Source: a bacterium
Lineage (GTDB): Bacteria; Verrucomicrobiota; Verrucomicrobiia; Limisphaerales; UBA11358
DNA length: 64,000 nt
Assembly (NCBI GenBank): GCA_021780905.1
Contig: JAJXXW010000064.1
Coordinates: forward strand, 1-64,000
Direction of reading: 5' to 3'
The notes beneath the pieces were generated by a model. The model worked only from the letters and a program-made list of their open reading frames with translations, searched no databases and was not told where the DNA came from. A program made the position numbers and the translations under genes. This document shows, piece by piece, positions 1-8,639 of this stretch; the first letter of the stretch is position 1; the number at the start of each line of letters is the position of its first letter.

Positions 1-2354
1 AGCGCCGCTTCGCGTCGAGCATCTATGCCGTCCGGCGCAGCCTCCAGCGCATGAAGGAAAAGCGCGAACACATTCTCGCCGATCCCGAAGGCTTTCGTCA
101 GTCGCAGATCAACAAACGCCTGCCCGAAGATTACGAAGATTTGCCGGAAGAAGAGCAGCAGGAAATTGTCGCCGAGCTGGAAGACCTCGTCGCGTCTTAC
201 GACCCGGCCACTCTGCGCGAAGAAATCGTCGAATTTGGCAAACTCATCCAGCTTGCGCAGACGCTGGAAAAACGCGAAGTGGAATCGAAGTTGGTCCGGT
301 TGCGCGAACTCATCAAGGAATACGGCATCTTCGCCGACCCCAAGATGAAGTTGCTCATCTTTACTGAGCACAAGGACACGCTGGATTTTCTGTGTGCCGA
401 TGGCAAAGACGGCCGCCCGCTTGGCAAATTGCGTGAGTGGGGTCTCAACGTGACGCAGATTCACGGCGGCATGAAGATTGGCGACCGCGATACGCCGGGC
501 ACCCGCATCTTTGCCGAGCGCGAGTTCAAGGAATCCGCCCAGGTTCTAGTTGCGACCGAGGCCGCCGGCGAAGGCATCAATCTCCAGTTCTGCTGGCTGA
601 TGATCAATTACGACATCCCGTGGAATCCTGTCCGGCTGGAGCAGCGCATGGGCCGCATCCACCGTTACGGCCAGGAAAAGGATTGTCTCATCTTCAATTT
701 CGTTTCCACGAACACGCGCGAGGGCCGCGTGCTGCATAAATTATTCGAGCGCATTCAGGCCATTGAAGATGACCTTGATCCCAAGCGCACCGGCAAGGTG
801 TTCAATGTTCTCGGCGATGTATTCCCGGCGAATCAATTGGAGAAGATGATTCGCGATATGTATGCGCACAACCAGATGGACGAGGAACTCATCAAGCAGC
901 GCATCATTGAGCAGGTGGACACGAAGCGTTTGCAGAGCATTACCGATTCAACGCTGGAAGGTCTCGCTAAGCGCGAGTTGAATTTGTCCGCCATCATCGG
1001 CAAATCCGCCGAGGCCAAGGAACGCCGGCTGGTGCCGGAGGTGATCGAAGATTTCTTTATTCAGGCCGCGCCCATCGTCGGCGTGAACCCCAATGAAATC
1101 CGCGAAGGCGGTCACGTTTACAAACTCGGCAAGGTGCCGCGCACACTTTGGCCCGTCGGCGAACGCCTTGAGCCGCGCTTCGGCAAGTTGGGCCGGGATT
1201 ACAAAAACATCGTATTCGACAAGGAATACCTGAAACGCGACCCGACCCTGGAATGGGTGACGCCCGGCCATCCGTTGTTCGAGGCGGTGCGCGAGGATGT
1301 CAGCGAACATGTCCGGGAAGATTTGCTGCGCGGTGCGGTGTTCTACGATCTTCATCAGGCATATCCCTACCGGCTCGATGTGTTCGCGGCGTCCATCAAG
1401 GACGGACGCAACAACCAGCTTCACCGCCGCATTTTTGTGGTGCAGGCCGACCACAGCGGCACCATGACCATCCGCCAGCCGACAATTTTCCTTGATTTGG
1501 CCCTGGCCCCAAAAGAAACGCATATCCCGGACGGCGACGGCTTGCCCGACCGCGATGCTGCCGAGCGATTCCTGGTCACCACGGCGCTGAATCCGTTTCT
1601 AGCGGAAGTTGCCGCGCAGCGGACACGCGAGACGGCCACCATCGAAAAACATCTTAAAATCAGCCTCAACGAATTGATCCACCGGCAGAATCTCCGCATG
1701 GCGGAGATTCACGAGTCGGGCCAGTTCGGCGATGAAACCTTGATGGCCGCGAACATGAAGAAAGTTGAGGACAAACTCGACGAACTTAATGGCCGGCTGG
1801 AGCAGCGCACGGCGGAACTGCGCCGCGAAGCCGAGTGCATGATTGGCGAAATCCAGCACGTCGGCCGGGCGTGGGTGTTGCCGCACCCGGAACGGAACTC
1901 GCCGCAAATCCGTGAGATGGTCACCGACCCGGAAATTGAGCGCATCGCCGTGCAACACGTCATCGCCCATGAGGCGGCTCAGGGCCGCGTCTGCGAAAGT
2001 GTGGAAGCCGACAATCGCGGCTTCGATTTGATCTCGCGCAAACTGCATCCCGAAGACCCGAAGACCGCCATTGACGTGCGCTTCATTGAAGTCAAAGGCC
2101 GCTCGCACACCGGCGACATTGCGCTGACCACCAACGAATACAACACCGCCCGCCGCCTGCGCAAAGATTACTGGCTCTACGTCGTGTTCCACTGTGCCAG
2201 CCCGGTTCCGTCCCTTAACATTTTGAACGACCCCTCGACGCTGGACTGGCAGCCCATCGTGAAGGTTGAACACTACCGGCTGAAACAGGATTCCGTGAAA
2301 CACCCGGTGGAATTGAAAGAAGACGCCACACCTTACCGGACTGGTGCAGAATGA
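1..2354 (+). CDS. SNF2-type helicase with C-terminal DUF3883, 5'-truncated by window edge
   Basis: The reading frame is open from the first complete codon (position 3) with no stop upstream, so the N-terminal ATPase lobe lies outside the window; the ATG at 51 is internal. What remains is the second RecA lobe of a SNF2/DEAD-type helicase: a KLLIFTEHKDT segment, then motif V (ATEAAGEGINLQ) and motif VI (QRMGRIHRYGQ). A long helical region follows. The last 130 residues or so form a DUF3883 (NOV-type) domain with the nuclease-like FIEVKG signature. Helicases of this build occur in DISARM-like and other modification-based defence loci. A DUF3883 protein and a DNA methylase gene follow on the same strand, which fits a motor or translocase role in the system. 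Family assignment is firm; the exact role is inferred. Confidence 0.88.
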   Translation, partial: RRFASSIYAVRRSLQRMKEKREHILADPEGFRQSQINKRLPEDYEDLPEEEQQEIVAELEDLVASYDPATLREEIVEFGKLIQLAQTLEKREVESKLVRLRELIKEYGIFADPKMKLLIFTEHKDTLDFLCADGKDGRPLGKLREWGLNVTQIHGGMKIGDRDTPGTRIFAEREFKESAQVLVATEAAGEGINLQFCWLMINYDIPWNPVRLEQRMGRIHRYGQEKDCLIFNFVSTNTREGRVLHKLFERIQAIEDDLDPKRTGKVFNVLGDVFPANQLEKMIRDMYAHNQMDEELIKQRIIEQVDTKRLQSITDSTLEGLAKRELNLSAIIGKSAEAKERRLVPEVIEDFFIQAAPIVGVNPNEIREGGHVYKLGKVPRTLWPVGERLEPRFGKLGRDYKNIVFDKEYLKRDPTLEWVTPGHPLFEAVREDVSEHVREDLLRGAVFYDLHQAYPYRLDVFAASIKDGRNNQLHRRIFVVQADHSGTMTIRQPTIFLDLALAPKETHIPDGDGLPDRDAAERFLVTTALNPFLAEVAAQRTRETATIEKHLKISLNELIHRQNLRMAEIHESGQFGDETLMAANMKKVEDKLDELNGRLEQRTAELRREAECMIGEIQHVGRAWVLPHPERNSPQIREMVTDPEIERIAVQHVIAHEAAQGRVCESVEADNRGFDLISRKLHPEDPKTAIDVRFIEVKGRSHTGDIALTTNEYNTARRLRKDYWLYVVFHCASPVPSLNILNDPSTLDWQPIVKVEHYRLKQDSVKHPVELKEDATPYRTGAE

Positions 2355-2404
2355 AGCCTTATCCCGCAACCTCCTCAATAACTTATTAAACACGGCACCT
2401 AACT

Positions 2405-3565
2405 ATGTTAACTCTGAATACTCGTGGCCATCTGCTAAAGGTGTTGCAGGGCTTGCAGGCCACCGGCTGGCATATTGATAAAGTTCCTGCTCAGGGAGCG
2501 ATTGCGCGCAACGGCCAAAAGTTTATTCTGACATCACCTGGGTTGGAGATTAAAATCCGACTTTTTGTTTATAAGGTAACAGGTTCTGGCCGCAGTCGTC
2601 CCAACGAAAGGCGGATTGAAATCACCACGACCTACAATAGTGGACTTCAGAAGGCACGCGGGTTTCACGATGTGGTTTTGGGCTACAACGAAGAAACAGA
2701 TTCATTTGTTGGTGTGGATCCCCGGCGATTGTCTTTCGGTGGGACGACGCACAACGCATCTAGCTTTTTTGATTTAGAAGGCATAAAAAAAACGAAAGCC
2801 AAGCGGCTGCTCATTATGTCTCGCAAAGCCAATCGCAACCTTTTTTCCACGGAGATCGAATACCACGGTTTCTTCGACCAGACCAAATTAGCTGAATATT
2901 TGTTCAACTATTCCGAAATCCATAACGGCACTTACACTGGCAGTGGTTCATTTTCCGCCGAGGCGAAAATATCCAGTCGGAAGCCGGAATCTGAAGTTTC
3001 TGAAAACCGCGCCACCGGAGACTTGGTTGTCCTGACCACTTCCCGTCAGCCACAAACCAAGGCCAAAGTAAATAATGGCTTGGTGAAGGCGGTTGAAGGT
3101 TCAAATTTCAAGCGACTCAAGAGGGCGCGGCTGACTCCGGGCCAGCTTCGGGATATTATGCGCTACTGTGAGGAAGTGGGTTCTCTCGCCGAGCAATTCG
3201 TTGTGGATCATGAGAGGCGACGTCTCACTAGGCTAGGCCATATTAAGGCCGCCAGTGAAGTCGAACGTGTGAGCCTCACCTCGGTCGGGGAAGGCTATGA
3301 CATCATTTCGTTTGAAGATGATGGTGTCACCAAACGTTTCTTGGAAGTTAAGGGCACCACCGGTGCTGGTATGACCGTAGATATGTCTGATAACGAATGG
3401 GAAACCGCCAAGCTTCTCAAAACAAGTTACTATTTGGTTCGGGTTATCCGGGTCAAAACCAACCCCTCGCACTCCTATTTTAAAAACCCGGTGGAACTAG
3501 AACAGGACGGCGTGCTCACCCGGTTACCGAATGGCTGGCGGGTAAAATTGCCCAAACACACATGA
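2405..3565 (+). CDS. DUF3883 domain protein
   Basis: This 386-residue protein has no recognisable N-terminal domain. Its C-terminal third carries a DUF3883 domain with a GYDIISF segment followed by FLEVKGTTG, the same PD-(D/E)xK-like core seen at the end of the upstream helicase. DUF3883 is frequent in defence genes and is thought to be a nuclease-like or DNA-end-binding fold; activity is not proven for this type. The gene starts 51 nt after the helicase. Its stop overlaps the methylase start in an ATGA arrangement, so the three are almost certainly co-transcribed and the last two translationally coupled. An internal stretch rich in S, T and K separates the N-terminal part from the DUF3883 domain. 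Confidence 0.82.
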   Translation: MLTLNTRGHLLKVLQGLQATGWHIDKVPAQGAIARNGQKFILTSPGLEIKIRLFVYKVTGSGRSRPNERRIEITTTYNSGLQKARGFHDVVLGYNEETDSFVGVDPRRLSFGGTTHNASSFFDLEGIKKTKAKRLLIMSRKANRNLFSTEIEYHGFFDQTKLAEYLFNYSEIHNGTYTGSGSFSAEAKISSRKPESEVSENRATGDLVVLTTSRQPQTKAKVNNGLVKAVEGSNFKRLKRARLTPGQLRDIMRYCEEVGSLAEQFVVDHERRRLTRLGHIKAASEVERVSLTSVGEGYDIISFEDDGVTKRFLEVKGTTGAGMTVDMSDNEWETAKLLKTSYYLVRVIRVKTNPSHSYFKNPVELEQDGVLTRLPNGWRVKLPKHT

Positions 3566-6561
3566 ATAGATTACCCCGCAGACTTATAGAGGTGGACTTG
3601 CCTATCCGCCGCATTTCTGAACATGCGCGCAGGGAAAAGTCGATTCGGCACGGGCATATTTCTACACTTCACATTTGGTGGGCACGTCGGCCTTTGGCTG
3701 CGTGTAGGGCGGTGATTTGCGCGGCGTTGTGGCCTGATCCGGCAGATGCGGATTGTCCGCCACAATTTCTGAAGGCAGCGCGTTCCACCATGAATGAGTG
3801 GACTTCACACGAGCGGCAACAGCTCCTGAGTTCCGAGAGCCGCAAGCGATTTGAAGCCGCTCGCCAAGACGCGAAGTTTTTCGAGGACGAACTTCAACTG
3901 CGCGGCGCGCTGCTTGATTTCATCGCTGACTTCGCCAATTGGGATAATTCTGTTGTCCAAGAATTTCTCACCACCAGCCAGTCATTGACTCAGGCAGCGC
4001 ATGAAGCGCTGGGCGGTGCGCGCGGCACGCGCCCGCTGGTTATGGATCCTTTTGCTGGCGGCGGCTCGATTCCACTCGAAGCCTTGCGCGTGGGCGCAGA
4101 CGCTTTTGCCAGTGATCTCAATCCCGTGCCGGTCCTGCTGAATAAAGTCATCTTGGAATACATCCCCAAACATGGGAAGCGTCTCACCGAGGAACTACGC
4201 AAGTGGGGTGAGTGGGTCAAGACCGAAGCTGACAAGGAACTGGCGAAATATTATCCACCCGACCCCGATGGTGCGATACCCATTGCATATCTTTGGGCGC
4301 GCACGGTTCAGTGTGAAGGCCCCGGCTGTGGCGCGGAAGTGCCGCTCATCCGCTCCCTCTGGCTCGCCAAGAAAGCAAACCGCGCCGTGGCGTTGCAGTT
4401 GGTGCCACGACCGCGAGCCAAGCGCGTTGATTTTCAGATCATCGTCAAAACCAAACGCGGTTGGCTGGACCAGGCCGAAGCCGAAGTTGCAAATCCCCAG
4501 CCGCTGGAGCCTTCCTTTGACGGCACGGTGAAACGAGGTTCCGCAACCTGTCCCTGTTGTGGCTACACGACTCCCGTCGCCCGCGTCCGGGAACAACTCA
4601 AGCAGCAAAGTGGCGGTGCGGATTCCAGCCGCCTCATGTGCGTGGTCGTGCTTCGCGATGGCGTTAAAGCATATCGGCAGGTCGCCCCGCGTGACTTGCA
4701 GGCGTTGGACGCGGTGAAGCGCGACTTTAATCGCGCGGATATTCTACCCGCTATTGAACTGCCGCTCATGAGTGGCGTTTTCAATGTGCCTATTTACGGC
4801 ATGAACCGTTGGGACCTGCTTTTTTCGCTCCGGCAGCTTGCCAGTGCCCATGTCCTTTCGCAAAAGGTGGCAGCCTTGGATTCGGAAATAGCCGACCCCG
4901 GCCTTCGTCTCGCCTTGAAGGTGGCTCTCACGATTTCCATCAACAAATATCTCGATTTTCGCACCACCCTTTGCGGCTGGATCAGTGTCGGTGAAAAGAT
5001 TGGGCACACCTTTGGTCGCCAGGCACTGGGCATGATTTTTGATTGGGTTGAAGGCCCTTGCTTTGGGGATGTCAGCGGTAGCTGGGATCGGACTACCGAT
5101 TTCATCTGCAAATTTATTGATCAAGAGGCGGCGAAGGGCAGCACGGAAGGAACTGCCGAGCGCCATCCAGCTCAGGAATTAGGTTTGCCAGATGACAGCG
5201 TCGCGGCCTTTATCACCGACCCGCCTTACTATAACGCCGTTCCATATGCGGACCTTTCAGATTTTTTTCAGATTTGGTTTCACAAAAATTTGCGCCACGA
5301 CTTGCCTGACTTGTTTTCTAGCCCCACGACGGAGAAAGAAAAAGAACTTTGCGAAATGGCCGGTTGGGATCCCGTGCGTTATGCCAACAAGAATGCCCAG
5401 TTCTATGAAGACGGCATGGCAATGGCCTTCGCTGAGGGACGACGCTGTTGCACACCCGACGGCATCGGCGTGGTTGTCTTTGCCCACAAAACAACTTCAG
5501 GCTGGGAGAGTCTTTTATCTGCATTAATTAAAGCCGGCTGGATTGTTACGGGTTCTTGGCCTATTGATACAGAGCGGGAAGGTCGCTTGCGCGCGATGGG
5601 GTCAGCCGCCCTTGCATCATCGGTCCATCTTGTCTGCCGCCCACGCGAAAATTTTGATGGCTCCATCCGCATGGACGAAGTAGGTGATTGGCGTGATGTC
5701 TTGCAGGAATTGCCCCGGCGCATTCATGAATGGATGCCGCGCTTGGCTGATGAAGGCGTCGTTGGCGCAGACGCCATCTTTGCCTGTCTCGGACCGGCAT
5801 TGGAAATCTTTTCCCGCTTTTCCCGCGTAGAAAGAACCAGCGGCGATGCCGTCACACTCAAGGAATATCTGGAGCAAGTATGGGCTGCCGTCGCAAAGGA
5901 AGCACTGGCCTTGGTCTTCAAAGACGCGGACGTCACTGGATTCGAGGCCGATGCCCGGCTCACAGCCATGTGGCTCTGGACATTGAACGCTGGCAACACC
6001 GACGCCACGAACGGAGACAGCACAGCGGAGGATGAAGAAGATGAATCCGAAGGCGGTGGAAAAAAGGTCAAGGCTACCGGCTTCGTCCTCGAATACGACG
6101 CCGCCCGTAAAATCGCACAGGGCCTCGGCGCAAACTTGGAGAACATGGGCAGCCTCGTGGAAGTGTCCGGCGAAACCGCACGGTTGCTCCCTGTCGGCGA
6201 ACGTGCCCGCACCTTGTTCGGCAAGGACGAAGGCAAAATCACTCCCGCCAAGAAAAAGAAATTGCCGCAACTCGATTTGTTCAAAGTGCTCGAACAAGCC
6301 GACGATAGCGGCACAACTTTCGGCGAAACCAAAGTTGAACATCACGGCGAAACCGTCCTCGACCGCATTCACCAGAGCATGATTCTGTTCGCCGCCGGCC
6401 GTAGCGAGGCCATGAAACGATTCCTCGTCGAAGATGGTGCCGGCCGTGACCCCCGCTTCTGGCGACTGGCGCAGGCATTATCCGCCTTGTATCCTTCCCA
6501 CACCGAAGAAAAGCGCTGGGTTGACGGCGTGTTGGCGAGAAAAAAGGGACTGGGCTTTTGA
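3562..6561 (+). CDS. DUF1156 DNA adenine methylase
   Basis: This 999-residue protein starts with the DUF1156 signature (RRLIEVDLPIRRISEHAR, then HIWWARRPL). It continues with a SAM-binding motif I (VMDPFAGGGSIPLEA) near residue 155 and a catalytic DPPYYN motif near residue 550, the amino-MTase pattern expected for N6-adenine or N4-cytosine methylation. Two CxxC-like pairs around residues 250-335 suggest a zinc-binding insert. An acidic, lysine-rich linker precedes the C-terminal part. DUF1156 methylases recur in defence islands with DUF499 ATPases and helicases, where methylation probably marks self DNA. The ATG overlaps the stop of the DUF3883 gene by 4 nt. Methyltransferase class is confident; target base and site are unknown. 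Confidence 0.9.
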   Translation: MNRLPRRLIEVDLPIRRISEHARREKSIRHGHISTLHIWWARRPLAACRAVICAALWPDPADADCPPQFLKAARSTMNEWTSHERQQLLSSESRKRFEAARQDAKFFEDELQLRGALLDFIADFANWDNSVVQEFLTTSQSLTQAAHEALGGARGTRPLVMDPFAGGGSIPLEALRVGADAFASDLNPVPVLLNKVILEYIPKHGKRLTEELRKWGEWVKTEADKELAKYYPPDPDGAIPIAYLWARTVQCEGPGCGAEVPLIRSLWLAKKANRAVALQLVPRPRAKRVDFQIIVKTKRGWLDQAEAEVANPQPLEPSFDGTVKRGSATCPCCGYTTPVARVREQLKQQSGGADSSRLMCVVVLRDGVKAYRQVAPRDLQALDAVKRDFNRADILPAIELPLMSGVFNVPIYGMNRWDLLFSLRQLASAHVLSQKVAALDSEIADPGLRLALKVALTISINKYLDFRTTLCGWISVGEKIGHTFGRQALGMIFDWVEGPCFGDVSGSWDRTTDFICKFIDQEAAKGSTEGTAERHPAQELGLPDDSVAAFITDPPYYNAVPYADLSDFFQIWFHKNLRHDLPDLFSSPTTEKEKELCEMAGWDPVRYANKNAQFYEDGMAMAFAEGRRCCTPDGIGVVVFAHKTTSGWESLLSALIKAGWIVTGSWPIDTEREGRLRAMGSAALASSVHLVCRPRENFDGSIRMDEVGDWRDVLQELPRRIHEWMPRLADEGVVGADAIFACLGPALEIFSRFSRVERTSGDAVTLKEYLEQVWAAVAKEALALVFKDADVTGFEADARLTAMWLWTLNAGNTDATNGDSTAEDEEDESEGGGKKVKATGFVLEYDAARKIAQGLGANLENMGSLVEVSGETARLLPVGERARTLFGKDEGKITPAKKKKLPQLDLFKVLEQADDSGTTFGETKVEHHGETVLDRIHQSMILFAAGRSEAMKRFLVEDGAGRDPRFWRLAQALSALYPSHTEEKRWVDGVLARKKGLGF

Positions 6562-6604
6562 TCGCGCCAACTATTGATGAACAATATCTACACAAGAGTG
6601 CTTT

Positions 6605-6889
6605 ATGAAAATGGCTACAACAATTGAAATACCGATCACCGCTAGGGCACGAACCTACGGCTACATTATCTGGAGTCGAAAGCAAACCGTCGATATGGAG
6701 TTATTTGTCGGCAAAAACGTGACAATAGATATTGAAACTTCTGACGGCCTTACAAAGACCAAACGTGTTGATCGGAAACAAAAGCGTATCTCGCTGGGAT
6801 ATAAATTCACACGGGCACTTGAAAAAAGGCACACCGTTTTCATTCTAACAAGATTAAAACCCGGCCGGATAAGCTTATCCACTCGATAA
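6605..6889 (+). CDS. Small unknown protein of the defence operon
   Basis: A 94-residue basic, beta-rich sequence (an internal ATG at 6611 is an equally good start). I do not recognise a family. The TIEIPI opening and many alternating hydrophobic residues suggest a small beta domain. It lies 43 nt after the methylase and 10 nt before the decayed DUF499 start at 6900, so in the ancestral operon it sat between methylase and ATPase. Position and strand support a real gene; product function is unknown. Confidence 0.5.
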   Translation: MKMATTIEIPITARARTYGYIIWSRKQTVDMELFVGKNVTIDIETSDGLTKTKRVDRKQKRISLGYKFTRALEKRHTVFILTRLKPGRISLSTR

Positions 6890-6899
6890 CCGAGCAATT

Positions 6900-6962
6900 A
6901 TGTCTCTCAAACCTTGATATAAAGTCGCTGCCCCGCGCGAGGATTTGCACGAGGCCAAGCCG
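6900..6962 (+). pseudogene. Decayed 5' end of a DUF499 gene (scar)
   Basis: These 63 nt align without gaps to the first 63 nt of the intact DUF499 gene at 8636-8698: 51 of 63 positions match by hand count. Translated, the remnant reads MSLKP, a stop, then YKVAAPREDLHEAKP, against MSLKPWYKVVTPREDLREGKP in the intact gene. TGG has become TGA, and another stop follows at once. Several differences are synonymous (TCT/AGT for Ser, CTC/TTG for Leu, GAG/GAA, AAG/AAA). The copy therefore looks like a diverged orthologue rather than a fresh duplication. It ends 10 nt before the darT start. Confidence 0.85.
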
Positions 6963-6972
6963 TAAATCTTGA

Positions 6973-7584
6973 ATGACACCGCTGTATCGCATCACCCATA
7001 TTGAAAACCTGGCCGGCTTGCTGGCGCGGGGATGCGATTGCTCGCCTAATCTCGCGAAGGCCGAGAACATCACCAAGCGGGCCATCTCGCACAAAGACAT
7101 CATGGACAAACGCGAACACGCGGCCGTCCGGGTGCCGCCCGGCGGCGTGGTGGCGGATTATGTGCCGTTCTACTTTGGGCCGAAGTCGCCGATGCTGTAT
7201 GCGATCAAGCAGGGAAAGGTTGAAGGCTACCAGGGCCAGAAGGAAATCATTTATCTGGTGACGACGGCGGAGGCGGTCGCGGCGCAAAATCTGTCGTTCA
7301 TGTTCACCGATGGCCACGGCATCATCAGCTATGTGAACCACTACAATCAGTTGGCCGATTTGCCAAAATTATTTTGGAATGTGATCAATGCGCAATATTG
7401 GAATGATTTCGTGGATGGCCGCTGCAAACGGCAGGCGGAGTTTATGATCAAGGAACAATTCCCCTTGAATCTGGTCCAGGAAATCGGGGTCATGGATGAG
7501 GCCATGCGGCAGCAGGTGGAAACATTGGTCGCCGCTTCCGCGTTTCGGCCATTGATTAAAGTGCGTCGGGAGTGGTATTTTTAA
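6973..7584 (+). CDS. darT: DarT ADP-ribosyltransferase toxin (DUF4433)
   Basis: The 203-residue protein matches DarT (DUF4433) in length and pattern. It has an N-terminal YRITHIENL segment that forms part of the NAD pocket, a VADYVPFYFGP block, an Arg-rich stretch near residue 50, and the C-terminal KRQAEFMI motif whose Glu (about residue 156) is the likely catalytic glutamate. DarT enzymes use NAD to ADP-ribosylate bases in DNA, blocking replication; pairing with a macrodomain antitoxin points to the DarT2 (thymidine-modifying) type. darG follows after a 17-nt gap. Sitting inside a modification-type defence operon, DarT may act as an abortive effector; that role is inferred. Confidence 0.93.
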   Translation: MTPLYRITHIENLAGLLARGCDCSPNLAKAENITKRAISHKDIMDKREHAAVRVPPGGVVADYVPFYFGPKSPMLYAIKQGKVEGYQGQKEIIYLVTTAEAVAAQNLSFMFTDGHGIISYVNHYNQLADLPKLFWNVINAQYWNDFVDGRCKRQAEFMIKEQFPLNLVQEIGVMDEAMRQQVETLVAASAFRPLIKVRREWYF

Positions 7585-7601
7585 TTGCGATCCGAGACGA
7601 T

Positions 7602-8639
7602 ATGATTCGATACACGACAGGAAATTTGCTCGAAGCCGAGGCGGACGCGTTGGTGAACACCGTCAATTGTGTCGGCGTCATGGGCAAGGGCATCGCGCTC
7701 CAGTTCAAACAGGCTTTCCCCGAGAACTACGAAAAATACCGGCTGGCCTGCGAGCATCACGAGGTGCAGCCCGGCCGGATGTTCGTGCATGGCACCGGCA
7801 ACTTGATGGGCACCAAGTTCATCATCAATTTTCCCACCAAGCAGCATTGGAAAGGTAAATCCAAAATCGCCGACGTGGACAGCGGACTGGATGCGCTCGT
7901 GGAGGTGATTCGTGACCATCGCATCAAGAGCATTGCGGTCCCGCCGCTTGGTTGCGGCAACGGCGGCTTGAATTGGAACCTCGTTCGGCAATTGATCGAG
8001 CACAAGCTGAGTGCGTTGTCCGGCGTGGAAGTGTTGGTTTATGAGCCCGCCGGCGCTCCCGCCAACCGTGAAATGATGGTGGCAACCAAGTCGCCGAACA
8101 TGAGCCGGGGCCGGGCGGCGCTGCTGGGCATTTTCGGCAAGTATCTGATTCCTGGCTACGAATTGACCATGTTGGAGATTCAAAAGCTGGCCTATTTTCT
8201 CCAGGAGGCCGGCGAGCCGTTGAAGTTGAATTTCGTGAAGGATAAATTCGGCCCCTACGCCGAAACTCTCCATCACGTTTTGCAGCGCATCGAAGGCCAC
8301 TTCATCCGTGGCTACGGCGACCGCAGCCGTGACGCCAGCGTCGAGGTCGTTCCTGAGGCGGTTACGACTGCCATGGAACTTCTGGCCGCAGAATATCCTG
8401 ATACCTTGAAACGCGCCGACCGCGTGGAAAGTCTGATTGAAGGTTTTGAGACGCCGTTCGGTTTGGAACTGCTGTCCACGGTGCATTGGGTTTTGAAGGA
8501 AACCCCGGAATGTCGCACCACTTTGCCGGCCACCATTTCCGCCGTGCATTCGTGGAACGCCCGCAAGGCTGAGATTTTCAATCCGGCGCAGATCGAACTG
8601 GCTTGGGTGCAACTCCGGGAAAAGGGTTGGACCCAATGA
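7602..8639 (+). CDS. darG: DarG macrodomain antitoxin
   Basis: I start at the ATG at 7602 because the macrodomain begins right there (MIRYTTGNLLEAEADALVNT); an in-frame start at 7572 would overlap darT. Residues 1 to about 150 form a macrodomain with the VNCVGVMGKGIA ADP-ribose loop, a FPTKQHWKGKS segment carrying the lysine typical of DarG, and PPLGCGNGGLNW. It removes ADP-ribose from DNA. The C-terminal 180 residues (LTMLEIQKLAYFLQEAG and on) match the DarG region that binds and neutralises DarT. The stop overlaps the ATG of the DUF499 gene by 4 nt, tying antitoxin synthesis to that of the ATPase. Confidence 0.94.
   Translation: MIRYTTGNLLEAEADALVNTVNCVGVMGKGIALQFKQAFPENYEKYRLACEHHEVQPGRMFVHGTGNLMGTKFIINFPTKQHWKGKSKIADVDSGLDALVEVIRDHRIKSIAVPPLGCGNGGLNWNLVRQLIEHKLSALSGVEVLVYEPAGAPANREMMVATKSPNMSRGRAALLGIFGKYLIPGYELTMLEIQKLAYFLQEAGEPLKLNFVKDKFGPYAETLHHVLQRIEGHFIRGYGDRSRDASVEVVPEAVTTAMELLAAEYPDTLKRADRVESLIEGFETPFGLELLSTVHWVLKETPECRTTLPATISAVHSWNARKAEIFNPAQIELAWVQLREKGWTQ

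Noticed and set aside
7572..7601. Longer DarG start
   Set aside because: It would overlap the end of darT and add ten residues ahead of a macrodomain that begins precisely at the ATG at 7602.
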